Source: CALRQJ02 sp943370285
GTDB taxonomy: Bacteria > Bacteroidota > Bacteroidia > Chitinophagales > Chitinophagaceae
Assembly: GCA_943370285.1 (NCBI GenBank)
Contig: CALRQJ020000018.1
Location: 1-64,000, forward strand
Direction of reading: 5' to 3'
Length of the DNA: 64,000 bases
The translations under genes were made by a program, and so were the position numbers. The notes beneath the pieces are model-generated. The model saw only the letters and a list, made by a program, of their open reading frames with translations. It had not been told where the DNA came from and did no database searches. Each line of letters begins with the position of its first letter. The stretch's first letter is position 1. Below, piece after piece: positions 15,576 through 23,668 of the stretch.

Positions 15576-16604
15576 TTGAACGGTGTAACCATACTTGCCA
15601 TTGAATCTTCTTGCGACGAAACCTCTGCATCGATTTGTGTAGATGGAAAGATTTTATCCAACTACATTGCCAATCAAACGGTTCATGAACAATATGGCGG
15701 CGTTGTGCCTGAATTAGCTAGCCGTGCACATATGCAAAATATTGTACCGGTGGTTGCTGCAGCTATTAAAGAGGCTGCAGCAAAACACCCCCGACAAGTC
15801 GGGGCACCACTCACCATTCACAACATTGATGCTATTGCATTTACCCAAGCTCCCGGTTTAATTGGAAGTCTGTTAGTAGGTGCTCAATTCGCTAAATCTT
15901 TAGCCCTAGCACTCAACAAACCGTTGATTGCTGTGCATCACATGCAGGCTCATGTTTTGGCCAATTTATTGGGCGACCACAAACCCGAATTTCCTTTTTT
16001 ATGTTTGACCGTTAGTGGTGGACATACACAAATTGTATTGGCAAAATCGCCTTTGGATTTAACTGTGATTGGCGAAACCATTGATGATGCCGCCGGAGAA
16101 GCATTTGACAAATCGGCTAAATTATTGGGTCTGCCCTACCCCGGTGGTCCTTTAATAGATCAATATGCCAAAGCCGGAAATCCATTGGCTTTTACTTTTG
16201 CTGAGCCGCAAATTCCGGAGTTGAATTTTTCATTTAGTGGATTGAAAACTTCTATTTTATATTTCTTACAAAAACAAGAACCCGGTTTTATTGAAGCCCA
16301 TCTCAATGATTTATGTGCATCTATTCAACATACCATCATCAATATTTTACTCAAAAAGTTGAAGAAAGCCGTACAACAAACGGGCATCAAAAATATTTGT
16401 CTGGCAGGTGGCGTAAGTGCTAACAGTGGCTTACGTAATCGTTTGCAATCCTTAGGGCAACAACAAGGTTGGAAAACTTATATCCCGGCATTTGAATATT
16501 GTACCGATAATGCCGGCATGATTGCCATAACCGCTTATTACAAATACTTAGCCGGATCATTTGTGGCGCTAGATACTAACCCAAGTGCTAGAGCTGAATG
16601 GTAA
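15576..16604 (+). CDS. tsaD: tRNA N6-adenosine threonylcarbamoyltransferase TsaD
   Basis: TsaD transfers the threonylcarbamoyl group to A37 of ANN-decoding tRNAs with TsaB and TsaE. ILAIESSCDETSASI opens the ASKHA fold; the metal-binding histidines are in VHHMQAH near residue 130; SGGHTQ, DDAAGEAFDK, YPGGP, SFSGLKT and AGGVSAN follow. The start is a TTG: no ATG precedes the conserved N-terminus. Residues at about 68-79 (AAAKHPRQVGAP) form an insertion of roughly ten residues compared with E. coli TsaD, which has only SG there, and this insertion is encoded by a palindromic repeat (15789-15804). A TACATTTG box lies at 15543-15550. Identification is secure. Confidence 0.96.
   Translation: MNGVTILAIESSCDETSASICVDGKILSNYIANQTVHEQYGGVVPELASRAHMQNIVPVVAAAIKEAAAKHPRQVGAPLTIHNIDAIAFTQAPGLIGSLLVGAQFAKSLALALNKPLIAVHHMQAHVLANLLGDHKPEFPFLCLTVSGGHTQIVLAKSPLDLTVIGETIDDAAGEAFDKSAKLLGLPYPGGPLIDQYAKAGNPLAFTFAEPQIPELNFSFSGLKTSILYFLQKQEPGFIEAHLNDLCASIQHTIINILLKKLKKAVQQTGIKNICLAGGVSANSGLRNRLQSLGQQQGWKTYIPAFEYCTDNAGMIAITAYYKYLAGSFVALDTNPSARAEW
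15789..15804. repeat. GC-rich palindrome inserted in the tsaD coding sequence
   Basis: CCCCGAC-AA-GTCGGGG followed by CAC; together with flanking bases it matches the copy at 13186-13201 over about 20 positions with one difference. It is read in frame as part of KHPRQVGAP, a segment absent from other TsaD proteins I can recall. Confidence 0.8.
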
Positions 16605-16656
16605 TTTTTTTGCTATCGCTATTTTATTTGATGTTGCTTCGTCCTAACTTCATGCC

Positions 16657-17388
16657 ATGACTTTGTTTTTATTAGCCATAGCACCAGGCATTGCCATTTG
16701 TTTGTTCATCTATCTAAAAGACAGATACAATAAAGAACCCATCAAACATTTATTAGGCTGTTTTTTTTTGGGTGTACTTTCTGCCATTCCTGCTGTAATC
16801 ATTGAATTAATAGGGAGTAAATTAGTAGACAATTGGGCAACAGGCAATTTACCGGTTATAGCACATATACTTCTGCAAGCATTTGTTGTGGTAGCTCTGA
16901 CCGAAGAAGGTTGTAAATATTTTATGCTTAAAAAATATGCTTTCCCCAAACAAGCATTTGACGAACCCTTTGATGGCATTGTATACAGTGTTTTTGTAAG
17001 TATGGGATTTGCAACGATAGAAAATGTTGGTTATGTGTTGCAGCATGGTGTTGGTACCGGGATATTAAGAATGTTTTTAAGTGTGCCTGCACATGGTTGT
17101 TTTGGGGTATTGATGGGCTATTATATTGGTATTGCCAAATTTGATATGGTTAACAAATCGAAATTATTATGGAAAGGTTTGCTCATGGCTACATTATTTC
17201 ATGGTTTATTTGATGCCTTTCTTTTTTTGGCAGAAAACAAAACGGTTACTCAATTTATATCCGGCGGCTTGTTAGTACTTGGTGCTATTGGCTCGTATAT
17301 CATCGCTATAAGATTGTCTTTAACATCTATTCGTTTACATCGAAACTTATCACAACAGCATCATGAACAAGAGCTTACAAATATGTAG
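16657..17388 (+). CDS. PrsW-family intramembrane protease
   Basis: PrsW proteins are polytopic glutamic-type membrane proteases; in Bacillus PrsW starts cleavage of the anti-sigma factor RsiW. This 243-residue protein has about seven hydrophobic helices and the three family motifs: TEEGCKYF (paired glutamates, about residues 87-94), FATIENVGYV (about 118-127) and the VPAHGCFGVLMGYYIG histidine motif (about 145-160). The substrate is unknown; no sigma or anti-sigma pair is nearby. The following GNAT gene starts 26 bp before its stop, so the two are co-transcribed. Confidence 0.87.
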   Translation: MTLFLLAIAPGIAICLFIYLKDRYNKEPIKHLLGCFFLGVLSAIPAVIIELIGSKLVDNWATGNLPVIAHILLQAFVVVALTEEGCKYFMLKKYAFPKQAFDEPFDGIVYSVFVSMGFATIENVGYVLQHGVGTGILRMFLSVPAHGCFGVLMGYYIGIAKFDMVNKSKLLWKGLLMATLFHGLFDAFLFLAENKTVTQFISGGLLVLGAIGSYIIAIRLSLTSIRLHRNLSQQHHEQELTNM

Positions 17389-17863
17389 TGCTACCTTAAC
17401 AGATATTGAAACCATCAGACAAATGGCATATGAAACCTGGCCTATTGCTTATGCCGATATTTTGTCGCCTAAGCAACTACACTATATGCTTGAATTGATG
17501 TACAACCACAACACATTAGCCGAACAAATGCAAACAGGACATCAATTTTTTATTGCAGCAAAAGACGATAGTAATATCGGCTTTGCCGGATGTTCCGTTA
17601 CTGAAACAACCGGCGTTTATAAATTACATAAGCTATATGTGTTGCCAACAGCTCAAAAAACCGGAGCAGGCAAAGCATTACTAAAAGCGGTTATACAATA
17701 TGTAACAGCTGCCGGAGGCAAGCAATTGAAATTGCAAGTAAACCGACACAACAAAGCCAAGCATTTTTACGAGTACCTAGGCTTTAGCATTTTATACGAA
17801 CAGGCATTTGATATTGGCGAAGGTTATGTGATGGATGATTATGTGATGGGGATAGATTTGTAA
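17363..17863 (+). CDS. GNAT-family N-acetyltransferase
   Basis: The 166-residue protein has the GNAT fold. The acetyl-CoA-binding loop is seen as LYVLPTAQKTGAGKALLKAVIQY (about residues 91-113; the R/Q-x-x-G-x-G/A motif is QKTGAG). The C-terminal part KLQVNRHNKAKHFYEYLGF is the usual substrate-side helix and strand. The N-terminal TLTDIETIRQMAYETWPIAY is typical of small-molecule or ribosomal-protein acetyltransferases. Acceptor unknown. The start lies inside the end of the PrsW gene (26-bp overlap). Confidence 0.88.
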   Translation: MNKSLQICSATLTDIETIRQMAYETWPIAYADILSPKQLHYMLELMYNHNTLAEQMQTGHQFFIAAKDDSNIGFAGCSVTETTGVYKLHKLYVLPTAQKTGAGKALLKAVIQYVTAAGGKQLKLQVNRHNKAKHFYEYLGFSILYEQAFDIGEGYVMDDYVMGIDL

Positions 17864-17929
17864 GCCGAATAATTTATCTGAATCAACAGACAGATTTCAT
17901 TATATTTGATTACACAAAAATCAAAAAGT

Positions 17930-18085
17930 ATGGGATTACCGGTAAATGATAAAAACAAAAACAAGTTTGGCGGCAATGGCCAAAAAACAAGCGGTGGTGC
18001 TTCTAAATTTATTGTAAAGCCCGGTGCAAAACCGGTTGGGGTTACCAAAAAACCTATTAAAACAGGCGGTACAAGAGGTAGTTAA
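17930..18085 (+). CDS. Small basic Gly/Lys-rich protein (51 residues)
   Basis: A short frame from ATG encodes MGLPVNDKNKNKFGG and ends IKTGGTRGS. It is strongly basic and rich in Gly, Lys, Asn and Thr, with no hydrophobic core, so likely disordered. A TATATTTG box (TANNTTTG) lies at 17901-17908, about 20 bp upstream, and a strong terminator follows the stop by 24 bp, so it looks like a complete single-gene transcript. Similar small proteins starting MGLPVN occur, as far as I recall, in related Bacteroidetes, but I know no function. Confidence 0.6.
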   Translation: MGLPVNDKNKNKFGGNGQKTSGGASKFIVKPGAKPVGVTKKPIKTGGTRGS

Positions 18086-18109
18086 GATTACCATTTGTCG
18101 CTATATTAC

Positions 18110-18147
18110 AACGGGCTGTTTCTTGCGAAACAGCCCGTTATTTTTTC
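18110..18147 (+). terminator. Strong terminator between the small gene and sucA
   Basis: Perfect 13-bp arms AACGGGCTGTTTC and GAAACAGCCCGTT with a TTGC loop, followed by ATTTTTTC on the plus strand. It may also slow transcription arriving from sucA on the other strand, where the U-tract is poor. Confidence 0.9.
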
Positions 18148-18160
18148 AATAATCTTACTA

Positions 18161-20914
18161 TTAAATAGTAAATGCCGTTTCAATAATTTCAGCTTGTTCT
18201 ACCGCATGTACTTTAGCATAGCCGGTAGCGGTAGCGGCACTAGCATGGCGGCTTATTACTCCATAGTTAATACTCTTTAAATTCATTTGCAAGAAAGATG
18301 CTGCACCCATATTTAGCGGTTCTTCTTGTACCCAAAACCAAATGGCTTTGTTGTATTTATTGTACAATTCCTGCAACTGCTTTTCAGGTAGCGGATAAAT
18401 TTGTTCTAACCTAATTATGGCAATGTCAGTTCTGTTTTCTTTTTGTTTTCTTTCGGCCAATTCAAAATACAATTTACCGGAACAGAACAATACTTTTTTA
18501 ACAGCAGCAGCATCTAATACACCTGCATCGTCAATCACTTCTTTAAAACTACCGTTACAGAATTCGCTTAAAAAACTATAACTACCCGGGTGTCTTAAAT
18601 TGGCTTTTGGCGAAAAATTAATCAATGGTTTACGGAAAGGCCAAGCCAATTGTCTGCGTAACACATGGAATAAATTAGCCGCCGTTGTAACATTGGTAAT
18701 CACCATATTTAACTCAGCACACATTTGTAAAAAACGTTCCATTCTGGCACTGCTGTGTTCGGGGCCTTGTCCTTCGTAACCATGTGGCAATAACATCACC
18801 ATACCGTTCATTCTATTCCATTTTTGCTCACCGGCAGCAATAAACTGATCAATCATGGTTTGAGCTCCGTTACAAAAATCTCCAAACTGAGCTTCCCACA
18901 ACACTAATGCATTGGGGTTAGCTAAAGCGTAACCATATTCGAAGCCCAAAACAGCATACTCACTCAATAATGAATTATAAACTCTAAACTTCTCCTGTCC
19001 TTCTTGAAAATGATTTAAACGATTGTGGCCTTTATTATTCTCATCTCTTACAATCGCATGTCGATGGCTGAACGTACCACGTTGTACATCTTGTCCGCTC
19101 ATTCTAACAATTTTACCTTCGGTAAGAATGCTGCCGTATGCCATCAATTCTCCGGTAGCCCAATCAATTTTATTTTCCGTTTCAAATAATTTCTTTTTGT
19201 CTTGCAACAACTTTTCTACTTTTTTCAACGGCGTATAACCGTCCGGCAAAGCCATCAATCCATCAAATAATTGCTTGGCTTTTTCTTCGCTTACTGCTGT
19301 AACCGGAGAAGCTTCAAAATCTGTAGCTGTTGCATGTCGCAAACTCTTCCATACCAACTCGGGTTGTTGGTATTTATAGGGTAATGGTTGTTGCTTAACT
19401 TCATCTAATCGTTCTTGCAAATCGGCCCAAAACTTACGTTCCATTTCTTTGGCCAATTCCTGAATTTCTGTATCCCCTTTTTCCATCAACTGTTTTACAT
19501 ACACTTCTCTTGGGTTTGCATGTTTATCAATCAATGCATACAACTTTGGTTGGGTGTATTTTGGATCATCGCCTTCGTTATGGCCATGTTTACGATAACA
19601 CACCATATCAATAAAGATATCGCTGTTGAATTGTTCTCTATATCGAGCTGCAATTTCAGAACACTTAATCACAGCTTCAGGGTCATCGCCATTCACATGC
19701 AGCACCGGTGCTTGTACCATAGCTGCAACCGAAGTACAATAATTAGCACTTCGAGCATCATCAAAATCGGTAGTAAAACCAATCTGGTTATTGATTACAA
19801 AGTGAATAGTACCACCAGTATAATAACCACGCAGATTGCTCATTTGTAATAATTCATACACCACACCTTGTCCGGCAACCGAAGCATCACCATGAATAAG
19901 GATTGGCAATATTTTATCAAAATCACTACCATACAACACATCTGCTTTAGCTCTTGCAAAACCCGTAACTACAGGGTCAACCGCTTCTAAGTGTGAAGGA
20001 TTGGGCATTAATTTAAGGTGGATATTTTTACCCGAAAGTGTTGACACATCACTACCATATCCCATATGATATTTTACATCTCCACTGCCCATTGTTTGGT
20101 CTAACTTGGCAGTACCTTCAAACTCACTAAAGATTTGCTCATAGGTTTTGCCCATAATATTAGCCAACACATTGAGTCTTCCACGATGTGCCATGCCAAT
20201 CACAACTTCTTGCACATCATTTTCTGCTGCCACATTAATGATGGCATCTAATGCCGCAATAGTTGACTCTCCACCTTCTAGAGAAAATCTTTTTTGACCT
20301 ATGTATTTGGTATGTAAAAACTTCTCGAAAATGACACCTTGGTTTAACTTTTCAAGAATTCTGCGTTTCTTTTCAATCGGCAATGGACTGGCTAACCCTT
20401 TTTCCATTTCGTTAGTCAACCAATCAATTTTATCTTGTTCGCTGATGTATTTGAATTCGATACCAATATGGTTGGCATAAACAGTATTAAGATGAGCTTT
20501 AATATTTCTCAACGTAGCTGGACCTAAGCCCACTAAATTACCGGCATTGAATACTTGATCTAAATCAGCTTCTGACAAGCCGAAAAAAGACAAGTCGAGG
20601 TTGGCACCACGGTCTTTCCTTTCTCGAATGGGATTGGTTTTAGCAATCAAATGACCTTTATTTCGGTAGCCCAAAATCATGCGATACACCTTAATTTCTC
20701 TCATCCAATCGATATTGCCACTAGTGCCGACAGTAGTATTTACAGTTGGTGCAACTAATGTTCCGGCTTTGTCAACATGAGCAACAGCAAAATCGAATCC
20801 TTCAAAAAACTTCCGTAAGTCGGGGTCGACAGCGGCGGGATTTTGAACGAAATCCTTATATAGTTGCTCTATAAACGATGGGTGAGAATTGGTAATGTAC
20901 GAAAAATCCTTCAT
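18161..20914 (-). CDS. sucA: 2-oxoglutarate dehydrogenase E1 component
   Basis: E1 decarboxylates 2-oxoglutarate with thiamine diphosphate in the TCA cycle. The 917-residue protein starts with an N-terminal E2-binding segment (FIEQLYKDFVQNPAAVDPDLRKFFEGF) and has the conserved MAHRGRLNVLANIMGK near residue 243, GDASVAGQGVVYELLQMSNL near 344, the thiamine-binding stretch from GDDPEA near 410, and LPHGYEGQGPEHSSARMERFLQ near 710. Full length for the family. sucB and lpd are not adjacent. A divergent spacer of 349 bp separates it from rpsT; a GATATTTG box with a mismatch lies 30-40 bp upstream. Confidence 0.96.
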   Translation of the reverse strand: MKDFSYITNSHPSFIEQLYKDFVQNPAAVDPDLRKFFEGFDFAVAHVDKAGTLVAPTVNTTVGTSGNIDWMREIKVYRMILGYRNKGHLIAKTNPIRERKDRGANLDLSFFGLSEADLDQVFNAGNLVGLGPATLRNIKAHLNTVYANHIGIEFKYISEQDKIDWLTNEMEKGLASPLPIEKKRRILEKLNQGVIFEKFLHTKYIGQKRFSLEGGESTIAALDAIINVAAENDVQEVVIGMAHRGRLNVLANIMGKTYEQIFSEFEGTAKLDQTMGSGDVKYHMGYGSDVSTLSGKNIHLKLMPNPSHLEAVDPVVTGFARAKADVLYGSDFDKILPILIHGDASVAGQGVVYELLQMSNLRGYYTGGTIHFVINNQIGFTTDFDDARSANYCTSVAAMVQAPVLHVNGDDPEAVIKCSEIAARYREQFNSDIFIDMVCYRKHGHNEGDDPKYTQPKLYALIDKHANPREVYVKQLMEKGDTEIQELAKEMERKFWADLQERLDEVKQQPLPYKYQQPELVWKSLRHATATDFEASPVTAVSEEKAKQLFDGLMALPDGYTPLKKVEKLLQDKKKLFETENKIDWATGELMAYGSILTEGKIVRMSGQDVQRGTFSHRHAIVRDENNKGHNRLNHFQEGQEKFRVYNSLLSEYAVLGFEYGYALANPNALVLWEAQFGDFCNGAQTMIDQFIAAGEQKWNRMNGMVMLLPHGYEGQGPEHSSARMERFLQMCAELNMVITNVTTAANLFHVLRRQLAWPFRKPLINFSPKANLRHPGSYSFLSEFCNGSFKEVIDDAGVLDAAAVKKVLFCSGKLYFELAERKQKENRTDIAIIRLEQIYPLPEKQLQELYNKYNKAIWFWVQEEPLNMGAASFLQMNLKSINYGVISRHASAATATGYAKVHAVEQAEIIETAFTI

Positions 20915-21213
20915 GCGGCAGTTTTATTGCTTTAAAATGATGGCAAATATCGGAGAAAAAAACGCAGTATGAAAAGTTAATACCTTGCAACTTACCCTGT
21001 TTTTGTGCATATTTTCTACAAAATCGTTGTCGTATAAATTATTGAACCTGAATTATTTGATTTGTAGAACTTTCAACCGAAAATTTAAAAGGCTTTAAAA
21101 ACAATTTATAGCAACTTGTAGTCTGGCATTTAGAATAATTTTGGTCAAAAGGGGCTATATTGAGAGAAAAAGGGAGTTTGATAGCCTGTTTTTTAAATAA
21201 TTATGGCTAAGAT
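20915..21213. other. Divergent intergenic region, sucA / rpsT
   Basis: About 300 bp, AT-rich. It holds a weak sucA promoter box near 20950-20957 on the minus strand and the rpsT promoter at its right edge. I see no RNA gene or small coding frame. Confidence 0.4.
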
Positions 21214-21244
21214 TTTGCTTATTTCATTTATACACCTACCTTTG
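21214..21244 (+). promoter_or_regulatory. rpsT promoter, exact Bacteroidetes consensus
   Basis: TTTG at 21214-21217, 19-bp spacer, TACCTTTG at 21237-21244. The ATG of rpsT follows at 21264, leaving a leader of only about 14 nt. Confidence 0.8.
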
Positions 21245-21263
21245 CCGTCCGAAAAAAAGAAAC

Positions 21264-21518
21264 ATGGCAAATCATAAAGCTACCAAAAAAGATGTTCGTC
21301 AAGCATCAAAACGCAGAGACAGAAACCGCTATTACGGTAAAACTACCCGTAATGCTATCCGTGATTTGAAAGCATTGAAAGAAAAAGATGCTTATGCTAC
21401 TCAACTTCCTGACGTATCATCAATGATTGATAAATTGGCAAAGCGTGGTGTTATTCACAAGAATAAAGCTGCCAATTTGAAAAGCAAATTAGCCAAGCGT
21501 GCTATTGTTGCTGCTTAA
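21264..21518 (+). CDS. rpsT: 30S ribosomal protein S20
   Basis: S20 is a primary binding protein of the 16S rRNA 5' domain. The 84-residue, highly basic protein begins MANHKATKKDVRQASKRRDR and ends with the helix KRGVIHKNKAANLKSKLAKR, the family hallmark that packs on h44. Length fits. It is a single-gene transcript with an exact consensus promoter upstream and a terminator 31 bp after its stop. Confidence 0.97.
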   Translation: MANHKATKKDVRQASKRRDRNRYYGKTTRNAIRDLKALKEKDAYATQLPDVSSMIDKLAKRGVIHKNKAANLKSKLAKRAIVAA

Positions 21519-21549
21519 TTAAATTTTACAAGCACATTATACCAACATA

Positions 21550-21581
21550 AACCTGCCTAAACAAGGCGGGTTTTGTTTTTT
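21550..21581 (+). terminator. rpsT terminator
   Basis: Arms AACCTGCCT and AGGCGGGTT (one G-U) with a five-base loop, then TTTTGTTTTTT. The U-tract touches the stop codon of the converging kinase gene. Confidence 0.85.
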
Positions 21582-22944
21582 ATGCTTTTTTGAAGGTTAA
21601 TGTGAACCTATTGATGTCATGCAAAGCAGTTTCGTACTGCACATTTCCTTTGTGAAGGTTTATAATTCTCAATACGATTGAAAGCCCAAGGCCAAACCCT
21701 TTTTTATTCCTGGCATTCTCCCCTCTAAAAAATGGAAGAAATAATCGCTCCTGCTCATCATCAGACAGTTGTTGGCCTTTATTTTCTATAACCAAAATGA
21801 TTGCTTTTGCCGTAGCATTCAATCGAATACAAACTTTATTATCATTTGTATATTGACAAGCATTTTTTACCAAATTTCTAATAGCTGAGGTTAATAACGA
21901 TTCATTAGCAGCAATCATCAAATGGCTATCCTGCTCAGGAATGGTTTCAAATTCAAAAGCAATGGTAATATCAGGATATATTTTATTAACCGTCTCTATC
22001 GTTTCATACAACACTTCATCTATTCTAACTTTTGGCCAATTGTTTGTAAGGCTGATTTTTTCGTATTGAGATAATAGCAACAAAGAGTTGGTTAAATCTA
22101 TCAAATCTTGTTGGTCTTCTTTTAAAGACACTAAAATGCGTTGGTAATCTTCGGCGGTTTGCTGTTTGCTTAATGCCGCCTCAGTTTGCGATAACATAGT
22201 TGCCAAGGGGGTTCTCAACTCGTGGGAGGCATGATGTACAAAACTTTTTTGCATGTCGAACGCTTTTTCTAATCGATCAAGCATTTCGTTAAAGTTTCGA
22301 GCAATCAATCCAAACTCATCGCTATTGGGTTTTACCAATACCCTTCTTTCTAAATTTCGGTCGGTAATTAATTGCATTTGAAAAGCCAACTCGGTTAATG
22401 GTTTCATCATTTGTTTTACATAGAAGAAAGACATTAAACCGGTAAGTACCAATCCACCCCCTAATACACTTAATAATATAAAGCGGAGGTTTTGTACTTT
22501 ACCTATACCATACTTATCGTAAGCCGAAGAAACAATGTACATATTAGATTCCGGAACAAACAATACTACGCACTCTCTGTCTTCAAAGACAAACCGATAC
22601 TCATTCGAATTTTGCCGAGCCAAATTTAAAATGGAAGAGTCAAATCTAAATTGTGCTGCATCTGAATTTTTATGTCTTACTTTTTTTGTTGAATCGAGAA
22701 TGAAAATCTCTTCATTATACAACACATTGGTTGATTGTAAATCAATCATCCGTAATACAGCTTTCTCCGAATTTTTTGCTTTAGTAACTAACTCATAGTA
22801 GTTTAACCCTTCCCGCTTCACCCTTCTAAAAAAATCTTCTTTGCGGTAATTAAAGTACAGTACATAGATAATAGCTAGCGAAATAGATAGAATTACTGCA
22901 ACAAACAGTGTAAACAAGACGGCAAATCTAACTTTTAGACTCAT
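21580..22944 (-). CDS. Two-component sensor histidine kinase
   Basis: The 454-residue membrane kinase has two transmembrane helices (about residues 8-31 and 155-175) enclosing a periplasmic sensor of about 120 residues, a HAMP domain (MMKPLTELAFQMQLI...), a HisKA domain with the phospho-accepting histidine in SHELRTPLATM at about 241, and an HATPase domain ending with GFGLGLSIVLRIINLHKG. The N box AIRNLVKNACQYT is intact. Signal unknown. The ATG at 22944 follows the regulator stop by two bases; the in-frame TTG overlapping that stop is less likely. The pair forms one operon. Confidence 0.93.
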   Translation of the reverse strand: MSLKVRFAVLFTLFVAVILSISLAIIYVLYFNYRKEDFFRRVKREGLNYYELVTKAKNSEKAVLRMIDLQSTNVLYNEEIFILDSTKKVRHKNSDAAQFRFDSSILNLARQNSNEYRFVFEDRECVVLFVPESNMYIVSSAYDKYGIGKVQNLRFILLSVLGGGLVLTGLMSFFYVKQMMKPLTELAFQMQLITDRNLERRVLVKPNSDEFGLIARNFNEMLDRLEKAFDMQKSFVHHASHELRTPLATMLSQTEAALSKQQTAEDYQRILVSLKEDQQDLIDLTNSLLLLSQYEKISLTNNWPKVRIDEVLYETIETVNKIYPDITIAFEFETIPEQDSHLMIAANESLLTSAIRNLVKNACQYTNDNKVCIRLNATAKAIILVIENKGQQLSDDEQERLFLPFFRGENARNKKGFGLGLSIVLRIINLHKGNVQYETALHDINRFTLTFKKA

Positions 22945-22946
22945 AA

Positions 22947-23639
22947 TCAAGATCTATCTTTGATATAGTAGCCGAACCCAGGTTTTGTGTGTATCATTTT
23001 AAAATTGTAAGGCTTATCAATTTTATTTCTCAAAAAGCTGATATATACTTCAATGGTATTGGTTCCGGTATCAAAACTGAGGCCCCAAACTTTTTCTAGA
23101 ATTTCATTTTTAGCTACTACTTTACCATTTGCTTTCGCTAGCAGAACTAACAAGGCAAATTCCTTTGCCGTAAGGTTGATATTATCACCTGCTCTGTGTA
23201 CAGTTTTTTCCAATAAATTAATGTCAAGCTCGCCAATCGTTAATTTATCAATTCCCTCTACAATTGATTCAGCCCTTTTCAAAAACACTTTAATTCTAGC
23301 TAAGAGTTCGTTGAAGTGAAATGGTTTTACGATATAATCATCTGCACCAAAATTAAATGCATCCATTTTATCTTGAATTTCTCCTAATGCAGTTAACATG
23401 ATGATAGGTATATTTTTATTCTCAGCTCTAAATAATTTGCATAAAGCAAGGCCATTTTTATAAGGCAAATTCACGTCGAGCAGTGCCAAAGCATACGTAT
23501 GTTGTTGAAATAATTTTTCAGCAACTGCACCATCAAAAGCAACATCAACTAAATAACCATGGTGGGTCAATTCTTCTTGAATCACCTGCCCGAGTTTGGG
23601 TTCATCTTCGGCCAATAAAATTCTATGTTTACTTTCCAT
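22947..23639 (-). CDS. OmpR/PhoB-family response regulator
   Basis: The receiver domain (residues 1-120) has the acidic pair at 11-12, phospho-acceptor Asp55 in LALLDVNLPYKNG, the conserved Thr in IIMLTALGE, and Lys in YIVKPFHFNELLARI. The C-terminal winged helix (about 133-228) carries LTAKEFALLVLLAKANGKVVAKNEILEKVWG. It regulates transcription as the partner of the kinase that starts two bases after its stop. Targets are unknown; the divergently transcribed M14 peptidase gene starting 29 bp away shares the promoter region and is a reasonable candidate. Confidence 0.94.
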   Translation of the reverse strand: MESKHRILLAEDEPKLGQVIQEELTHHGYLVDVAFDGAVAEKLFQQHTYALALLDVNLPYKNGLALCKLFRAENKNIPIIMLTALGEIQDKMDAFNFGADDYIVKPFHFNELLARIKVFLKRAESIVEGIDKLTIGELDINLLEKTVHRAGDNINLTAKEFALLVLLAKANGKVVAKNEILEKVWGLSFDTGTNTIEVYISFLRNKIDKPYNFKMIHTKPGFGYYIKDRS

Positions 23640-23668
23640 TATTTTCGGGGAATATTAACAACAAAATA

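Noticed and set aside
20815..20835. GTCGGGGTCGAC near the sucA start, resembling the palindrome
   Set aside because: Lacks the inverted partner CCCCGAC in the right place; it simply encodes the conserved AAVDPDLRK segment of SucA.
23483..23668. Upstream extension of the M14 peptidase
   Set aside because: Overlaps the response-regulator gene and buries a clean signal peptide that begins at 23669.
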